Below are positions 18,180-28,400 of a stretch of DNA of 64,000 bases, one piece after another. The notes beneath the pieces are model-generated. The model had not been told where the DNA came from and did no database searches. It worked only from the letters and a program-made list of their open reading frames with translations. The first letter of the stretch is position 1; every line of letters begins with the position of its first letter. The stretch lies in assembly GCA_913060495.1 (NCBI GenBank), contig CAJXRP010000014.1:1-64000 (forward strand), written 5' to 3'. The stretch is from an uncultured Gammaproteobacteria bacterium (GTDB lineage Bacteria; Pseudomonadota; Gammaproteobacteria; Pseudomonadales; Pseudohongiellaceae). The translations under genes and the position numbers were made by a program.

Positions 18180-19178
18180 ATGATGCTAGGCACCTATAAG
18201 TTTGCAAGTCGATTCCTGTCCTTGGTGATTCTATTGCTTGGCTTGCCTGTGGTGGGTACTGCGCAATCCGAAGATGTCGTTGTGGGTTTTAGTGACCATA
18301 GCTTGATTGCCGGATATACGTATTCGGAAATAATAGAGCGAGAGTTGCAAAGAGATATTAACTACCGAATTGTCCTGGGTGCATTGGAGCGGGTTCGTGG
18401 AGAGGTGATTCCTGAAGAATCGGAGAGGCTTCGAGGGGATGTCACGAAGATAACCTATGAGGTGTCGCAGGAATTCTCTGGCAGCGATGTTTATGCCTTT
18501 TATCAGGAGCAATTAACAAACAACAACTATGAGTTGTTGTATAGCTGTGAAGGTAGGGAGTGTGGCAGCAGTAATTATTGGGCCAACGATATATTTAGAA
18601 ATCGCATTCTTTACGGCCCTGAGCGTAATCAACATTTTATGGCGTTTCGCGCGAGTTCTGCTCAAGAGAGTGGCGCGTATTTCTCTGTGTATATCATTAC
18701 CCGGGTGAATAGAAAAATTTATGCCTATATAGAAGTTGTTGAGCCAGCCGGCACGCAAGATCCGGAGCAAGTTGCGGCGATAGTCGACATTGAAGAGCCT
18801 GAGCTTGTAGAGCAGCCAAGTGGTGTGGTTGTTACGAATTTACTACAGCAACTGCGGGATCAGGGCAGTGTTGTTTTGCCAGCTTTACGTTTTCAATCTA
18901 ACGATCGATTGGCAACACCCGTGGATATAGATTCACTGGTTGCCGCGCTGAATTCTGATCAATCACTTTCTGTGTATTTGGTGGCGCACCTAAAGCAGGA
19001 TGGCCAGTCACTGGAAGAGCTAATGCGACGATCCACGTCCAGAGCCAATTCGCTGAGACAGGCATTGATAGCGGCAGGAATTGGGGCGCAGCGAATAGAG
19101 GCTGCTGGAGTGGGCCCGTTGGCGCCTTTTTGCGCCACCGGAAATTGCCAAGAACGTATCGAGATAGTGTTGCGTTAA
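18180..19178 (+). CDS. Exported DUF4892 protein with OmpA-like C-terminal domain
   Basis: The 332-residue product has a signal peptide (about residues 1-29, ending GTAQS). Residues about 35-190 resemble DUF4892, with the diagnostic stretch LYSCEGRECGSSNYWAN near residue 120 and YSVYIITRVNRKIYAYIEV-like sequence after it. Residues about 215-332 look like an OmpA-like peptidoglycan-associated domain: LRFQSNDRLATPVDIDSL, then STSRANSLRQALIAAGI and the end RIEIVLR. This suggests a periplasmic or outer-membrane protein that contacts the cell wall. It follows sixA closely and converges with folE, with only 7 bases between the two stop codons. Confidence 0.78.
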   Translation: MMLGTYKFASRFLSLVILLLGLPVVGTAQSEDVVVGFSDHSLIAGYTYSEIIERELQRDINYRIVLGALERVRGEVIPEESERLRGDVTKITYEVSQEFSGSDVYAFYQEQLTNNNYELLYSCEGRECGSSNYWANDIFRNRILYGPERNQHFMAFRASSAQESGAYFSVYIITRVNRKIYAYIEVVEPAGTQDPEQVAAIVDIEEPELVEQPSGVVVTNLLQQLRDQGSVVLPALRFQSNDRLATPVDIDSLVAALNSDQSLSVYLVAHLKQDGQSLEELMRRSTSRANSLRQALIAAGIGAQRIEAAGVGPLAPFCATGNCQERIEIVLR

Positions 19179-19185
19179 GTAAGCT

Positions 19186-19728
19186 CTACTTATTCAGTAG
19201 TGAGAGAAATTCCGCCCGAGTCGACTGACTGTTTCTAAATGCGCCTAGCATGCAGGATGTAGTCATTATCGAATTTTGCTTCTGGACTCCGCGCATCATC
19301 ATGCACATATGTTGTGCTTCGATAATAACCGCTGCGCCAGCTGCATGGGTTTTTTCTACGATACAATTAGCGATCTCGTTAGTCAGATTTTCTTGAATCT
19401 GCAGGCGTCGGGCGAACACATCAACAACTCTAGCTATCTTTGAAAGTCCTATGACTTTTCCATTTGGAATATAGGCTACATGGCACTTCCCGATAAATGG
19501 AAGCATGTGATGTTCGCACATGGAGTAAAGCTCAATATTTTTAACGATAACCATTTCGTCTGTATCAGATGGAAATAGGGCGTCATTGATGACTTCGTCG
19601 ATATTCATCGAATAGCCTTGAGTTAAAAACTCCATAGCCTTTGCCGCCCTCTTAGGCGTATCAACTAAACCTGCGCGAGAAGGATCTTCGCCAATTTGCT
19701 TGAGAATTTCTAGAAAAGCCTGTTCCAT
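19186..19728 (-). CDS. folE: GTP cyclohydrolase I
   Basis: FolE converts GTP to 7,8-dihydroneopterin triphosphate, the first step of tetrahydrofolate and pterin synthesis. The 180-residue product has the zinc-binding and substrate motifs [20 protein letters not shown] near residue 69, [20 protein letters not shown], and [11 protein letters not shown] near residue 139. It is the short form; E. coli FolE is 222 residues. It is the only minus-strand gene in the first 41 kb and is divergent from prmB across 189 bases. Confidence 0.97.
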   Translation of the reverse strand: MEQAFLEILKQIGEDPSRAGLVDTPKRAAKAMEFLTQGYSMNIDEVINDALFPSDTDEMVIVKNIELYSMCEHHMLPFIGKCHVAYIPNGKVIGLSKIARVVDVFARRLQIQENLTNEIANCIVEKTHAAGAAVIIEAQHMCMMMRGVQKQNSIMTTSCMLGAFRNSQSTRAEFLSLLNK

Positions 19729-19917
19729 AGTCGTTCACCGTTCTGTGAGTTCTGATTGCTGCAGTAGCACGTTGCATCTGATCATATTTAGATGGGCGAG
19801 ATTACCATATTATCCGCGTATTGAAGAAACTCTACGCCATTTATTGGTTCTCGGTCACTTTCGGCTAGGAACATCGGCTACAATTAGCTATTTGCTCAGC
19901 TACGCTAGAGGAACAAA

Positions 19918-20793
19918 TTGAAAATTGCAGAAGCGCTACAGCAAATGGTCGCGCGTTTGGACTCGGCAGATCTGTGCTTCGGGCACGGTACTGACAACCC
20001 ATCCGATGAGGCCTTCTATCTCATCTATGGTCTGTTAGGAATAGATTTTACTGATGAGCAGGCTATGCTGCGAGAGCTTAGCGCTGCAGAAGAGGCGCTG
20101 CTTGAGGTTGCCCTAAAGCGCCGGATCAATGAGCGTGTTCCTACTGCCTACTTAGTAGGGCGCGCCTGGTTCGCCGGGCATGAGTTTTACTGCGATGAAA
20201 GGGCGCTCGTGCCGCGGTCTCCGATAGCAGAATTGATCGGTGGTAGTTTCGAGCCTTTGCTGGCGGAGCCAGCAGGCAAGGTATTAGATCTATGCACAGG
20301 TGGAGGTAGCATTGGTATAGCTACTGCTTTGTTATGGCCTAACTGCGAAGTAGATCTGGCTGATATATCCGCAGATGCGCTGGCTCTCGCGAAGAAGAAT
20401 ATTGCCCTGCATAACTTAGGCGGTCGGGTTAGAGTGCTAGAGAGCGACTTATTTGACGGTATCGATGGGCGTTACGAGCTGATTGTATCGAATCCTCCCT
20501 ATGTGCCGTTGCAGGAATACAATGAGTTGCCTGCTGAATTTGTTCGTGAGCCCTCGTTAGGGCTTATTAGTGACGATGATGGTCTGCAGATACCTCTTAA
20601 AATTTTACGGGATTCGGTCGATCACCTGTCTGCGGACGGCATTTTAGTGATGGAAGTCGGTTATAGCCATTCGCAGCTGTCCGAACGCCTCAGTAATGTA
20701 CCTCTGCTCTGGTTAGAGTTTGAGCAGGGAGGCGAAGGGGTGCTAGCCCTTACGGCTAGGCAATTACAGCAGTACAGAGAACAGTTTAAATAG
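19918..20793 (+). CDS. prmB: Ribosomal protein L3 N5-glutamine methyltransferase
   Basis: PrmB methylates a glutamine side chain of ribosomal protein L3. The 291-residue product has SAM motif I LDLCTGGGSIGIATA near residue 122 and the catalytic NPPY motif in IVSNPPYVPLQEYNELP near residue 190. The length and immediate neighbour aroC (as in E. coli and Pseudomonas) favour PrmB over the release-factor enzyme PrmC. The start is TTG at 19918, chosen because AGAGGAAC lies 5-12 bases upstream and no ATG or GTG fits. A possible -10 element TACAAT lies at 19879-19884. Confidence 0.93.
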   Translation: MKIAEALQQMVARLDSADLCFGHGTDNPSDEAFYLIYGLLGIDFTDEQAMLRELSAAEEALLEVALKRRINERVPTAYLVGRAWFAGHEFYCDERALVPRSPIAELIGGSFEPLLAEPAGKVLDLCTGGGSIGIATALLWPNCEVDLADISADALALAKKNIALHNLGGRVRVLESDLFDGIDGRYELIVSNPPYVPLQEYNELPAEFVREPSLGLISDDDGLQIPLKILRDSVDHLSADGILVMEVGYSHSQLSERLSNVPLLWLEFEQGGEGVLALTARQLQQYREQFK

Positions 20794-20864
20794 TGTACAA
20801 TCGCCTGTTTTTTGGCCCTGCTGTCAATATCCGCTAGATTTAACTTCTTTATTCGAGTGCTCAG

Positions 20865-21953
20865 ATGTCAGGAAATAGTTTCGGTAAATTGTTTACAGTA
20901 ACCAGCTTTGGCGAAAGCCACGGGCCTGCACTCGGCTGTGTGGTCGATGGCTGTCCTCCCGGGATGGAATTGACTGAGGCTGATATGCAGCGCGATTTGA
21001 ATCGCCGTAAGCCTGGTCAGAGCCGCTTTACTACACAACGACGTGAAGATGATTCGGTGAAGATTCTGTCCGGAGTGTTTGAGGGTAAGACTACCGGAAC
21101 ACCCATCGGATTATTGATTGAGAACACCGATCAGCGTTCAAAAGATTACAGCAAGATAAAAGACCAGTTTCGGCCCGCACATGCTGACTTCACCTATTGG
21201 GAGAAGTACGGAATTCGGGATTATCGAGGCGGCGGACGTGCGTCGGCACGGGAAACTGCAATGCGCGTGGCTGCAGGTGCTATCGCGAAGAAATACCTGC
21301 TCCAGACCTGCGGAACTCAAGTCCGCGGCTATTTAAGTCAGTTGGGGCCAATTGCCATCGATTCGGTGGACTATGAAGAGGTGGAGAACAATCCGTTTTT
21401 CTGCCCAGACGCTTCAAAGGTGGCCGAAATGGAAGCGTATATGGCCGCTCTGAGTAAAGAAGGCAACTCGATTGGGGCTAGAATCACTGTTTGTGCTAGC
21501 AATATGCCTGCAGGGCTCGGTGAGCCGGTGTTTGACCGTCTGGATGCAGATATCGCTAAGGCGTTGATGAGTATCAACGCTGTTAAGGGTGTCGAGATCG
21601 GCGCGGGTTTCGAGTCCATAATTCAGAAAGGTAGCGAGCACCGCGATGAAATTACACCGCAGGGTTTCGAAGGCAATAATGCCGGAGGAGTACTAGGAGG
21701 AATATCCAGTGGACAGGATATCGTTGCCAGCATTGCTCTGAAGCCAACATCTAGTATCCGTCTGCCCGGCAAGTCGATTAATATCGCTGGCGAGGCAGAT
21801 GAGGTAATAACCACGGGCCGTCATGACCCCTGTGTTGGTATTCGCGCGACGCCTATCGCCGAAGCAATGCTTGCTTTGGTGTTAATGGATCATTTGCTGC
21901 GTGACCGTGGACAGAATGGCGTGGTTCGCATGGGGAAAAAAACGGAAATTTAG
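20865..21953 (+). CDS. aroC: Chorismate synthase
   Basis: AroC catalyses the last step of the shikimate pathway, converting EPSP to chorismate with reduced FMN. The 362-residue product has the three family signatures: [18 protein letters not shown] near residue 14, the region [19 protein letters not shown] near residue 125, and [17 protein letters not shown] near residue 320. E. coli AroC is 361 residues. It supplies precursor to tryptophan synthesis and other aromatic pathways, including trpF, trpB and trpA in this window. Confidence 0.98.
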   Translation: MSGNSFGKLFTVTSFGESHGPALGCVVDGCPPGMELTEADMQRDLNRRKPGQSRFTTQRREDDSVKILSGVFEGKTTGTPIGLLIENTDQRSKDYSKIKDQFRPAHADFTYWEKYGIRDYRGGGRASARETAMRVAAGAIAKKYLLQTCGTQVRGYLSQLGPIAIDSVDYEEVENNPFFCPDASKVAEMEAYMAALSKEGNSIGARITVCASNMPAGLGEPVFDRLDADIAKALMSINAVKGVEIGAGFESIIQKGSEHRDEITPQGFEGNNAGGVLGGISSGQDIVASIALKPTSSIRLPGKSINIAGEADEVITTGRHDPCVGIRATPIAEAMLALVLMDHLLRDRGQNGVVRMGKKTEI

Positions 21954-22071
21954 AGAGTAATTTTTTTCGTTAACTCGAATTAAATTGTTTATAAAAACAT
22001 TAATATCAAGTGGTTATATTAGTTATTTAATTTAAAATATTGAAACTGTTAAATCAGTATTGGTGAGAGAA
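21954..22071 (+). promoter_or_regulatory. AT-rich leader upstream of leuCD
   Basis: This 118-base gap is strikingly AT-rich compared with the surrounding genes and holds several -10-like hexamers, such as TATAAA near 21988 and TATATT near 22015. It is the likely promoter region of leuC-leuD. No convincing -35/-10 pair with standard spacing, leader peptide rich in leucine codons, or attenuator hairpin could be identified. Confidence 0.4.
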
Positions 22072-23493
22072 ATGAGCAGTAAAACGCTATATGACAAGAT
22101 CTGGGATGCCCATCTAGTATCAGAGAGAGACGATGGTACTGCCCTGATTTATATCGATCGTCATTTGATTCATGAAGTGACGTCGCCGCAAGCTTTTGAA
22201 GGCTTGCGTCTAGCCGGGCGTCTACCATGGCGAGCGGATGCGAATTTTGCGACACCTGACCACAATATTCCCACTACCAGTGATGAGCGAAAGCAGGGCC
22301 TGGAAGGCATTAAGGATCCAGTATCCAAGATTCAGGTTCGCACCTTAGACGATAACTGCGCCGAATTTGGCATCTTCGAATTGAAGATGACCGATGACCG
22401 TCAAGGTATTGTGCATGTTGTAGGTCCGGAGCAGGGCGCGACGCTGCCTGGTATGGCTATTGTCTGTGGTGATTCCCATACATCGACTCACGGTGCGCTT
22501 GGCGCATTGGCGCACGGTATCGGCACCTCTGAGGTAGAGCACGTTCTTGCTACCCAGTGCCTGATGCAGAAAAAGGCCAAGAATATGCTGGTTCGTGTAG
22601 ATGGTCAGTTAAAGCCCGGCTGCACAGCTAAAGATATTGTGCTGGCTATCATTGGCAAGATAGGTACTGCCGGCGGCACCGGTTTTACCATCGAATTCGG
22701 TGGAGAAGCTATTCAGGCCCTGTCTGTAGAGGGGCGCATGACGGTGTGTAATATGGCTATCGAGGCTGGCGCGCGAGCTGGACTGATTGCTGTAGATGAG
22801 ACTACGTTAGATTACATCAAGGGCAGACCCTTTGCGCCAAGCGGCGAACTATGGGAGCAGGCGGCACAATCTTGGCGTGGCTTAGTAAGCGATGCCGATG
22901 CGGCATTCGACGAGGTCGTCGTCTTGCAGGCAGAAGAGATTGAGCCTCAGGTTACCTGGGGTACTTCACCAGAGATGGTGGCTCCGGTAACCGGAAAAGT
23001 GCCAGATCCAGCGCAGGAAGCAGATGAGACGAAGCGCGGGAATATTCAGCAGGCTTTGAAATACATGGGTTTGCAGGGTGGAACTGCAATTAAGGATATC
23101 AAGTTGGATTGTATATTTATCGGTTCGTGCACGAATTCACGGATCGAAGACCTGCGTGCAGCGGCAGAAGTAGTAAAGGGTAAGAAAGTGGCTAGTAGTG
23201 TAGAGGTTGCTATGGTCGTGCCGGGCTCGGGCCTGGTTAAAAAGCAGGCAGAAGCAGAGGGCTTGGACCAGATATTTATCGAAGCAGGGCTGGAGTGGCG
23301 TGAGCCAGGTTGTTCGATGTGTCTGGCGATGAACGCAGACCAGTTAGGCGAGGGTAAGCACTGCGCATCAACTTCTAATCGCAATTTCGAGGGACGGCAG
23401 GGATTTGGCGGACGGACTCACCTAGTCAGCCCCGCAATGGCCGCCGCCGCTGCTATAGCAGGCCACTTCGTTGATATCAGAGAATTAGGTTAA
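22072..23493 (+). CDS. leuC: 3-isopropylmalate dehydratase large subunit
   Basis: LeuC is the [4Fe-4S] aconitase-type subunit that, with LeuD, isomerises 2- to 3-isopropylmalate in leucine synthesis. The 473-residue product has [20 protein letters not shown] near residue 133 and the cluster ligands in [14 protein letters not shown] near residue 346 and [11 protein letters not shown] near residue 409. The ATG at 22072 (MSSKTLYDK) is preferred over an upstream in-frame TTG at 22060 because GAGAGA lies just before it and family members start there. leuD follows after 32 bases. Confidence 0.97.
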   Translation: MSSKTLYDKIWDAHLVSERDDGTALIYIDRHLIHEVTSPQAFEGLRLAGRLPWRADANFATPDHNIPTTSDERKQGLEGIKDPVSKIQVRTLDDNCAEFGIFELKMTDDRQGIVHVVGPEQGATLPGMAIVCGDSHTSTHGALGALAHGIGTSEVEHVLATQCLMQKKAKNMLVRVDGQLKPGCTAKDIVLAIIGKIGTAGGTGFTIEFGGEAIQALSVEGRMTVCNMAIEAGARAGLIAVDETTLDYIKGRPFAPSGELWEQAAQSWRGLVSDADAAFDEVVVLQAEEIEPQVTWGTSPEMVAPVTGKVPDPAQEADETKRGNIQQALKYMGLQGGTAIKDIKLDCIFIGSCTNSRIEDLRAAAEVVKGKKVASSVEVAMVVPGSGLVKKQAEAEGLDQIFIEAGLEWREPGCSMCLAMNADQLGEGKHCASTSNRNFEGRQGFGGRTHLVSPAMAAAAAIAGHFVDIRELG

Positions 23494-23525
23494 AGCCTTT
23501 TAAAACATAAAGTTAAGAGACGAAC

Positions 23526-24185
23526 ATGAACAAATTTATGATAGAAAAAGGTGTAGTGTTACCACTGGACCGCGCAAACGTAGATACGGACTTCATCATC
23601 CCTAAGCAGTTCCTGAAATCCATTAAGCGGACTGGTTTCGGCGTAAACCTATTCGATGAGCATCGCTATCTCGATAAAGGCTTGCCGGATGCTGATAACA
23701 GCCAGAGGCCAATAAATCCGGACTTTGTGCTCAATAAGCCGCGCTACAAGGGCGCTAAAGTCTTGCTCGCTAAGGATAATTTTGGCTGCGGCTCAAGCCG
23801 TGAGCATGCCCCCTGGGCGCTAGACGACTACGGTTTTCGCGTGATCTTAGCGCCAAGCTACGCCGACATCTTCTTCAACAACTGTTTTAAGAATGGCCTA
23901 TTACCTATCGTCCTTGATAAGGCCAGTATTTCCGGGCTATTCGCGGAAGTTGAAGCAAATGAGGGTTATCAATTAGAAGTAGACCTGCAGCAACAAACTA
24001 TTCTCAAGCCTGATGGTTCCACCATTGAATTCTCTGTAGATGCGTTTCGCAAGAATTGCTTGCTGAACGGACTGGATGATATAGGCCTTACCCTTGAGGA
24101 TGCGGACAAGATCCGTAGTTTCGAGGAAAATTGGCGCAACGCCGCTCCCTGGTATTTCACGACGAGCACCGCGACTACGACCTAG
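23526..24185 (+). CDS. leuD: 3-isopropylmalate dehydratase small subunit
   Basis: LeuD is the swivelling domain partner of LeuC. The 219-residue product has [19 protein letters not shown] near residue 16 and the substrate-binding loop [15 protein letters not shown] near residue 87, both standard. E. coli LeuD is 201 residues. The few extra residues at the C-terminus (TTSTATTT) are low-complexity. In Pseudomonas leuB follows here; in this window the next gene is asd and no leuB is present. Confidence 0.97.
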   Translation: MNKFMIEKGVVLPLDRANVDTDFIIPKQFLKSIKRTGFGVNLFDEHRYLDKGLPDADNSQRPINPDFVLNKPRYKGAKVLLAKDNFGCGSSREHAPWALDDYGFRVILAPSYADIFFNNCFKNGLLPIVLDKASISGLFAEVEANEGYQLEVDLQQQTILKPDGSTIEFSVDAFRKNCLLNGLDDIGLTLEDADKIRSFEENWRNAAPWYFTTSTATTT

Positions 24186-24287
24186 GCTCCCCCTGAGTTT
24201 ATAGAAGCTTAACGGAGCGGTAGTAATCGCGAGCTGTCTGTGAACGAAAAAACTTTTATTTCAAATACTTAGCAAGAAACTAGAGAG

Positions 24288-25313
24288 ATGAGTATGACTA
24301 ACTACAACGTAGCAGTGGTTGGCGCTACAGGTGCGGTAGGGGAAACTCTATTAAGCATCCTAGAGCAGCGCAATTTTCCAGTAGATCAGATTTTCGCCTT
24401 AGCTAGTGAGCGTTCTGCCGGTAATACGGTGATGTTCAATGGCAAGCCGTTGATGGTGACTAATTTGGCCGAGTTTGACTTCAGTCAGGCCCAAATCGGT
24501 CTATTCTCAGCCGGCGGCAGTGTTTCCGCCGAATATGCCCCTAAGGCAGGCGAGGCGGGTTGTGTGGTTGTTGATAACACCTCGCATTTTCGCTATGACG
24601 ACGATATTCCATTGGTAATACCCGAGGTAAACCCAGCAGCGATAGCGCAGTACACTAATCGCAACATCATCGCGAACCCCAATTGCTCTACGATCCAGAT
24701 GCTAGTGGCGTTGAAGCCGATACATGATGCGGTTGGCATCAAGCGCATCTCGGTTGCGACCTACCAGGCTGTTTCCGGTTCCGGCAACAGTGCCGTCCAG
24801 GAGCTAGCGAAGCAGACGGGTGAGTTGTTAAATGGTCGCGAGGCCGAATGTAAGGTCTATCCAAGGCAGATAGCGTTTAACGCGCTGCCGCAGATCGATG
24901 TCTTCATGGACAATGGCTATACCAAAGAAGAAATGAAGATGGTCTGGGAGACTAAGAAGATTTTCGCGGATGACAGTATTCAAGTAAGCGCTACATGTGT
25001 GCGTATTCCCGTGTTCTACGGGCATTCAGAGGCGGTACAGATAGAAACACATAAGCCTATAAGCGATCAGGAAGTGCGTGAGTTATTGGCGAATGCAGCG
25101 GGTGTTACGGTGATCGACGACCGTAAAGACGGTGGATATCCTACAGCAGTGCACGATTCTGCGGGCCAGGACGCAGTTTTTGTTGGCAGAATTCGGCAGG
25201 ATATCTCGATACCCAATGGTATTAACCTATGGGTAGTCGCCGACAACGTGCGAAAGGGAGCAGCTCTCAACTCAGTTCAGATAGCCGAAGAGTTGATAAA
25301 AAGCTATTTATAA
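24288..25313 (+). CDS. asd: Aspartate-semialdehyde dehydrogenase
   Basis: Asd reduces aspartyl phosphate to aspartate semialdehyde for lysine, methionine, threonine and diaminopimelate. The 341-residue product has the nucleotide motif VVGATGAVGETLL, the catalytic cysteine in IANPNCSTIQM (about residue 132), the active-site region around SVATYQAVSGSG, and the C-terminal LWVVADNVRKGAALN. It resembles the shorter Asd class, not the 370-residue E. coli form. Because the catalytic Cys is present, it is not a Usg-type inactive homologue. ATG 24288 and ATG 24294 are both possible starts. Confidence 0.93.
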   Translation: MSMTNYNVAVVGATGAVGETLLSILEQRNFPVDQIFALASERSAGNTVMFNGKPLMVTNLAEFDFSQAQIGLFSAGGSVSAEYAPKAGEAGCVVVDNTSHFRYDDDIPLVIPEVNPAAIAQYTNRNIIANPNCSTIQMLVALKPIHDAVGIKRISVATYQAVSGSGNSAVQELAKQTGELLNGREAECKVYPRQIAFNALPQIDVFMDNGYTKEEMKMVWETKKIFADDSIQVSATCVRIPVFYGHSEAVQIETHKPISDQEVRELLANAAGVTVIDDRKDGGYPTAVHDSAGQDAVFVGRIRQDISIPNGINLWVVADNVRKGAALNSVQIAEELIKSYL

Positions 25314-25417
25314 TGAATACTTGCAAGCAGTAGTGAAGAAACAATCTTAATAAGTTTGCAATATCGACATTAGTGTTTACTAACCGGGTATGCTGATTTA
25401 GAGAGTCATAAAAAGGG

Positions 25418-25448
25418 GTTGGCTTTGCTTATTGCTTGCAATGCCAAC
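25418..25448 (+). promoter_or_regulatory. Stem-loop in the fimV leader
   Basis: GTTGGCTTTGC (25418-25428) pairs with GCAATGCCAAC (25438-25448) with ten of eleven positions complementary around a 9-base loop. It ends 24 bases before the fimV ATG and is not followed by a T run, so it is not an ordinary terminator. It probably lies in the 5' untranslated region, where it could affect translation, RNA stability or protein binding. Confidence 0.5.
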
Positions 25449-25472
25449 GACCTGTTGAGAGAAAAAGGGATT

Positions 25473-28400
25473 ATGCTACGTAAAATCGTCGTCATTCTGA
25501 CCATGCTGCTCTGCAGTATGGCGACACAGTTGTACGCATTAGGGCTAGGCACTGTTGCTGTCGAGTCCTCGCTCAATCAGCCGTTGCGTATGCGTATTGA
25601 ATTGCTGCAGCTAGGCGATACGCGACTACAAGATATTCGTGTATCTATGGCTTCGGGCGCAGACTTTGAGCGCTTCAACGTCCAACGCGATAGCTTTCTT
25701 TCAAATATCCGCTTTAGTGTTGAGTCTACGCCGCAAGGCAATGCAGTCATTCTTACTTCTGCGCAACTCGTTCGCGAACCTTATCTCAGCTTCATCTTAG
25801 ACACGCGCTGGCCTAATGGTCGTCTCCTTAGTGAGCATACGGTCCTTTTGGATCTTCCTGTTTTTAACGATCAGCAATCGACGGCTGAAGTTAGGCAGCC
25901 GATTAGCCCTGTTTTACAGCGTCCCGCAAGCGGTCAAGCGGCAGACGCCGAGCCATTTGTTGAAGCCTCTGCAGCGCCTGCTGTTTCGGCACCGAGTTCA
26001 AGCAATTCCGCTGCGAACCTCCAGCCCGAAGTTATATCTCCAGGGCCAGAGACCGAAGAAATCATAGCGGAGCCCGAAGTGGCGGTGCAGCCTGAAGCTG
26101 AGCCAGAGGCGGTACTAGAAGAATCCGTTGCTGTCGACGTGGGCGTGCAAGAAGAACAAGTAGCCGCTGTCGAAGAAGAGGTAATTGAGGAAGAGCAAGT
26201 AGCCCCTGTCGAAGAAGAACAGGTAATCGAAGAAGAACAAGTAGCCGCTGTTGAAGAAGAACAGGTAATCGAAGAAGAACAAGCAGCCGCTGTTGAAGAA
26301 GAACAGGTAGTTGTAGAAGAAGACCCTGCGCTAGAAGAGCCAGCCGAAGAAGTTGCCCCGGTTGAACCAGAAGTTATTGAGGCAGCGGCGGATCCCGTCG
26401 CTCCTGAGCCAGAGGTTGTCGAACCAGAAACTATCGAAACAGATGGCAGTGGCACACTTTCCGATATTGCCTTACAAGTTAGACCAACCGCAGCTGTGTC
26501 CATGCAACAAACTATGCTGGCGTTGCAGGAGCTGAACCCAGATGCTTTCGCTGAAGGCAATATTAATCGAATGCTCAGCGGACAGGTTCTCCGTGTTCCG
26601 ACTTTGGAAGAGATACAGGCGATCGATCCTCGCGATGCGGTCGACGAAGTAACTCGCCAGAACCAAGAGTTTTCTGCGGTGGATATTCAGCCACTGGCGG
26701 CGCCGTCTCAGGCGACGGCAGATGAAGATGAGCGGCCACAGGGTCAGCTGAGTGTCGTGAGTTCTGACGAAGCTATTGATGCGAACGGTGGCGCAGCAGA
26801 ATTAGCCGATGCTGAGAACGAGGCGCTAGACCAGCGTATTGTTGAATTAGAGGCACAGCTATCACAGCGCCAGGAAGAAGCCGATCGTGCAAGAATAGAG
26901 CGCGAGGAATTAGATTCTCGCATGGCAGAGCTGGAGGCGCAGATTGCGGCTGCACAAGAAATTATTCGCTTGCAAGATATTCAGCTCGCGCAATTGCAAG
27001 AGTCTCTTGCTACTGCCGCTGCAGAGGCGCAGCTCTTAGCTGAGCAGCAAGCCATCCAAGCAGCAGCTGCGACAGAAGCCGCTCAGCCGGTAAGCTCGCC
27101 GTCCAGTTTTGTGGATGACGTTTTGCGCATATTAACTGGCAATAGCATATTTATGATCTTCGGCATTGTTTTGGTGATCCTGTTGCTAGTTGTACTGATG
27201 CTGCGCAGAAATCGTGCCGCGAAAATCGAAGAAGACGACATCGATGAGATAGTGGAGCAGGACTTCGATGTTGATGCTGTAGCAAGCAATGTTACGGACA
27301 AAGAGAGAGAGGAGGTTGCTACAGAATTTGATGACTATGACCCATCCGATTTAGATAGCGAGCTTGATGACATCATTGGTGTATCCGAAGAAGTGGGAAG
27401 CATAAATGAGGTCAGTGACGCTGTTGAGGAAGAGGTCGACACCGCTGAAGAAGAGCCTAAATTAGACGTAATCACGATCGTTGAGCAGCTTATAGGCGAG
27501 CGGCAATATCGACGTGCATTGAGTATGCTGAATACCTCTTTGCAGGAGCAGGGTGACAATGAAGACGTTAAGGCAAAGATTTCTGAAGTTGAAGGTTTGC
27601 TAGAGGCGGAAGAAGTTGAGGAGCGTGAACAAGACGAAATCGCTAACGCGGCAGATGCGGCAAGCCGCGAGTCTGAAACTAAGTCTTTTCTGGATGACTT
27701 GGGTATCGATCTAGATTCCTTCGACTATGATGACGAAGTTGATGAGCCTGCAGTCGAAGAGGTGAAGGACGAACCTGTTGAGACCGCACAAGCTGACGAA
27801 GTTGCTGCTGCATCCGAGGATGTAGATATGATGTTCGATCTCGGCGGCGATGACGATGCGGGTGACGACAGCGTAGAAGAAGTTGAGGCGACTGAAGAGA
27901 CAGAAGAAGACACTGAAGTGTTCGACTTTGACCTAGATGATGGTGCGAGCGCAATTGAAAGCGAAGCTAAAGATCCTGAGGATCTCGATATCGACACCTT
28001 GGAGTTCGACACGGATGCCGTTGAAGAAGTTACACAAGATACGGCAGTCGAAGAAGATATAGATTTAGAAACATTCTCGTTTGATCCAGACGCTGCAGCA
28101 AGTGTCACCCAGGCAGCAGAAATAGTTGATGGCAGTGTTGCGGATGAAGATGATCCAAACGCTGTTGAGTTCTCCTTTGATAAGGAAGAGTTAGCTAGCG
28201 ATACTGAAGCGCCAGAGCCGACAAGTAACGAAGAGGTTGAGACATTCGATTTCGATCTGGATGACGATGCTGGTGACACCGTTCTTGAAACGCCTGATAC
28301 AGAAATTAGCTCCAGTGCAGCAGACAATGTAGAAGAATTTGATTTTGATCTTGATGAGTTCGAAATTGAGCCGGGCAAGGAAGAGGCTGCAGTAAGTGAA

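Noticed and set aside
19118..19140. TGGCGC/GCGCCA hairpin as terminator
   Set aside because: It lies inside the coding end of the DUF4892 gene and has the T run in the loop, not after the stem.
22060..22071. LeuC start at TTG 22060
   Set aside because: The ATG at 22072 has a better ribosome-binding site and matches family N-termini.
26145..26312. CRISPR-like array
   Set aside because: The units are directly adjacent in-frame coding repeats with no spacers.
25934..26560. 208-residue minus-strand ORF opposite fimV
   Set aside because: Ser/Thr-rich shadow of the Glu-rich repeats; FimV on the plus strand is clearly the gene.
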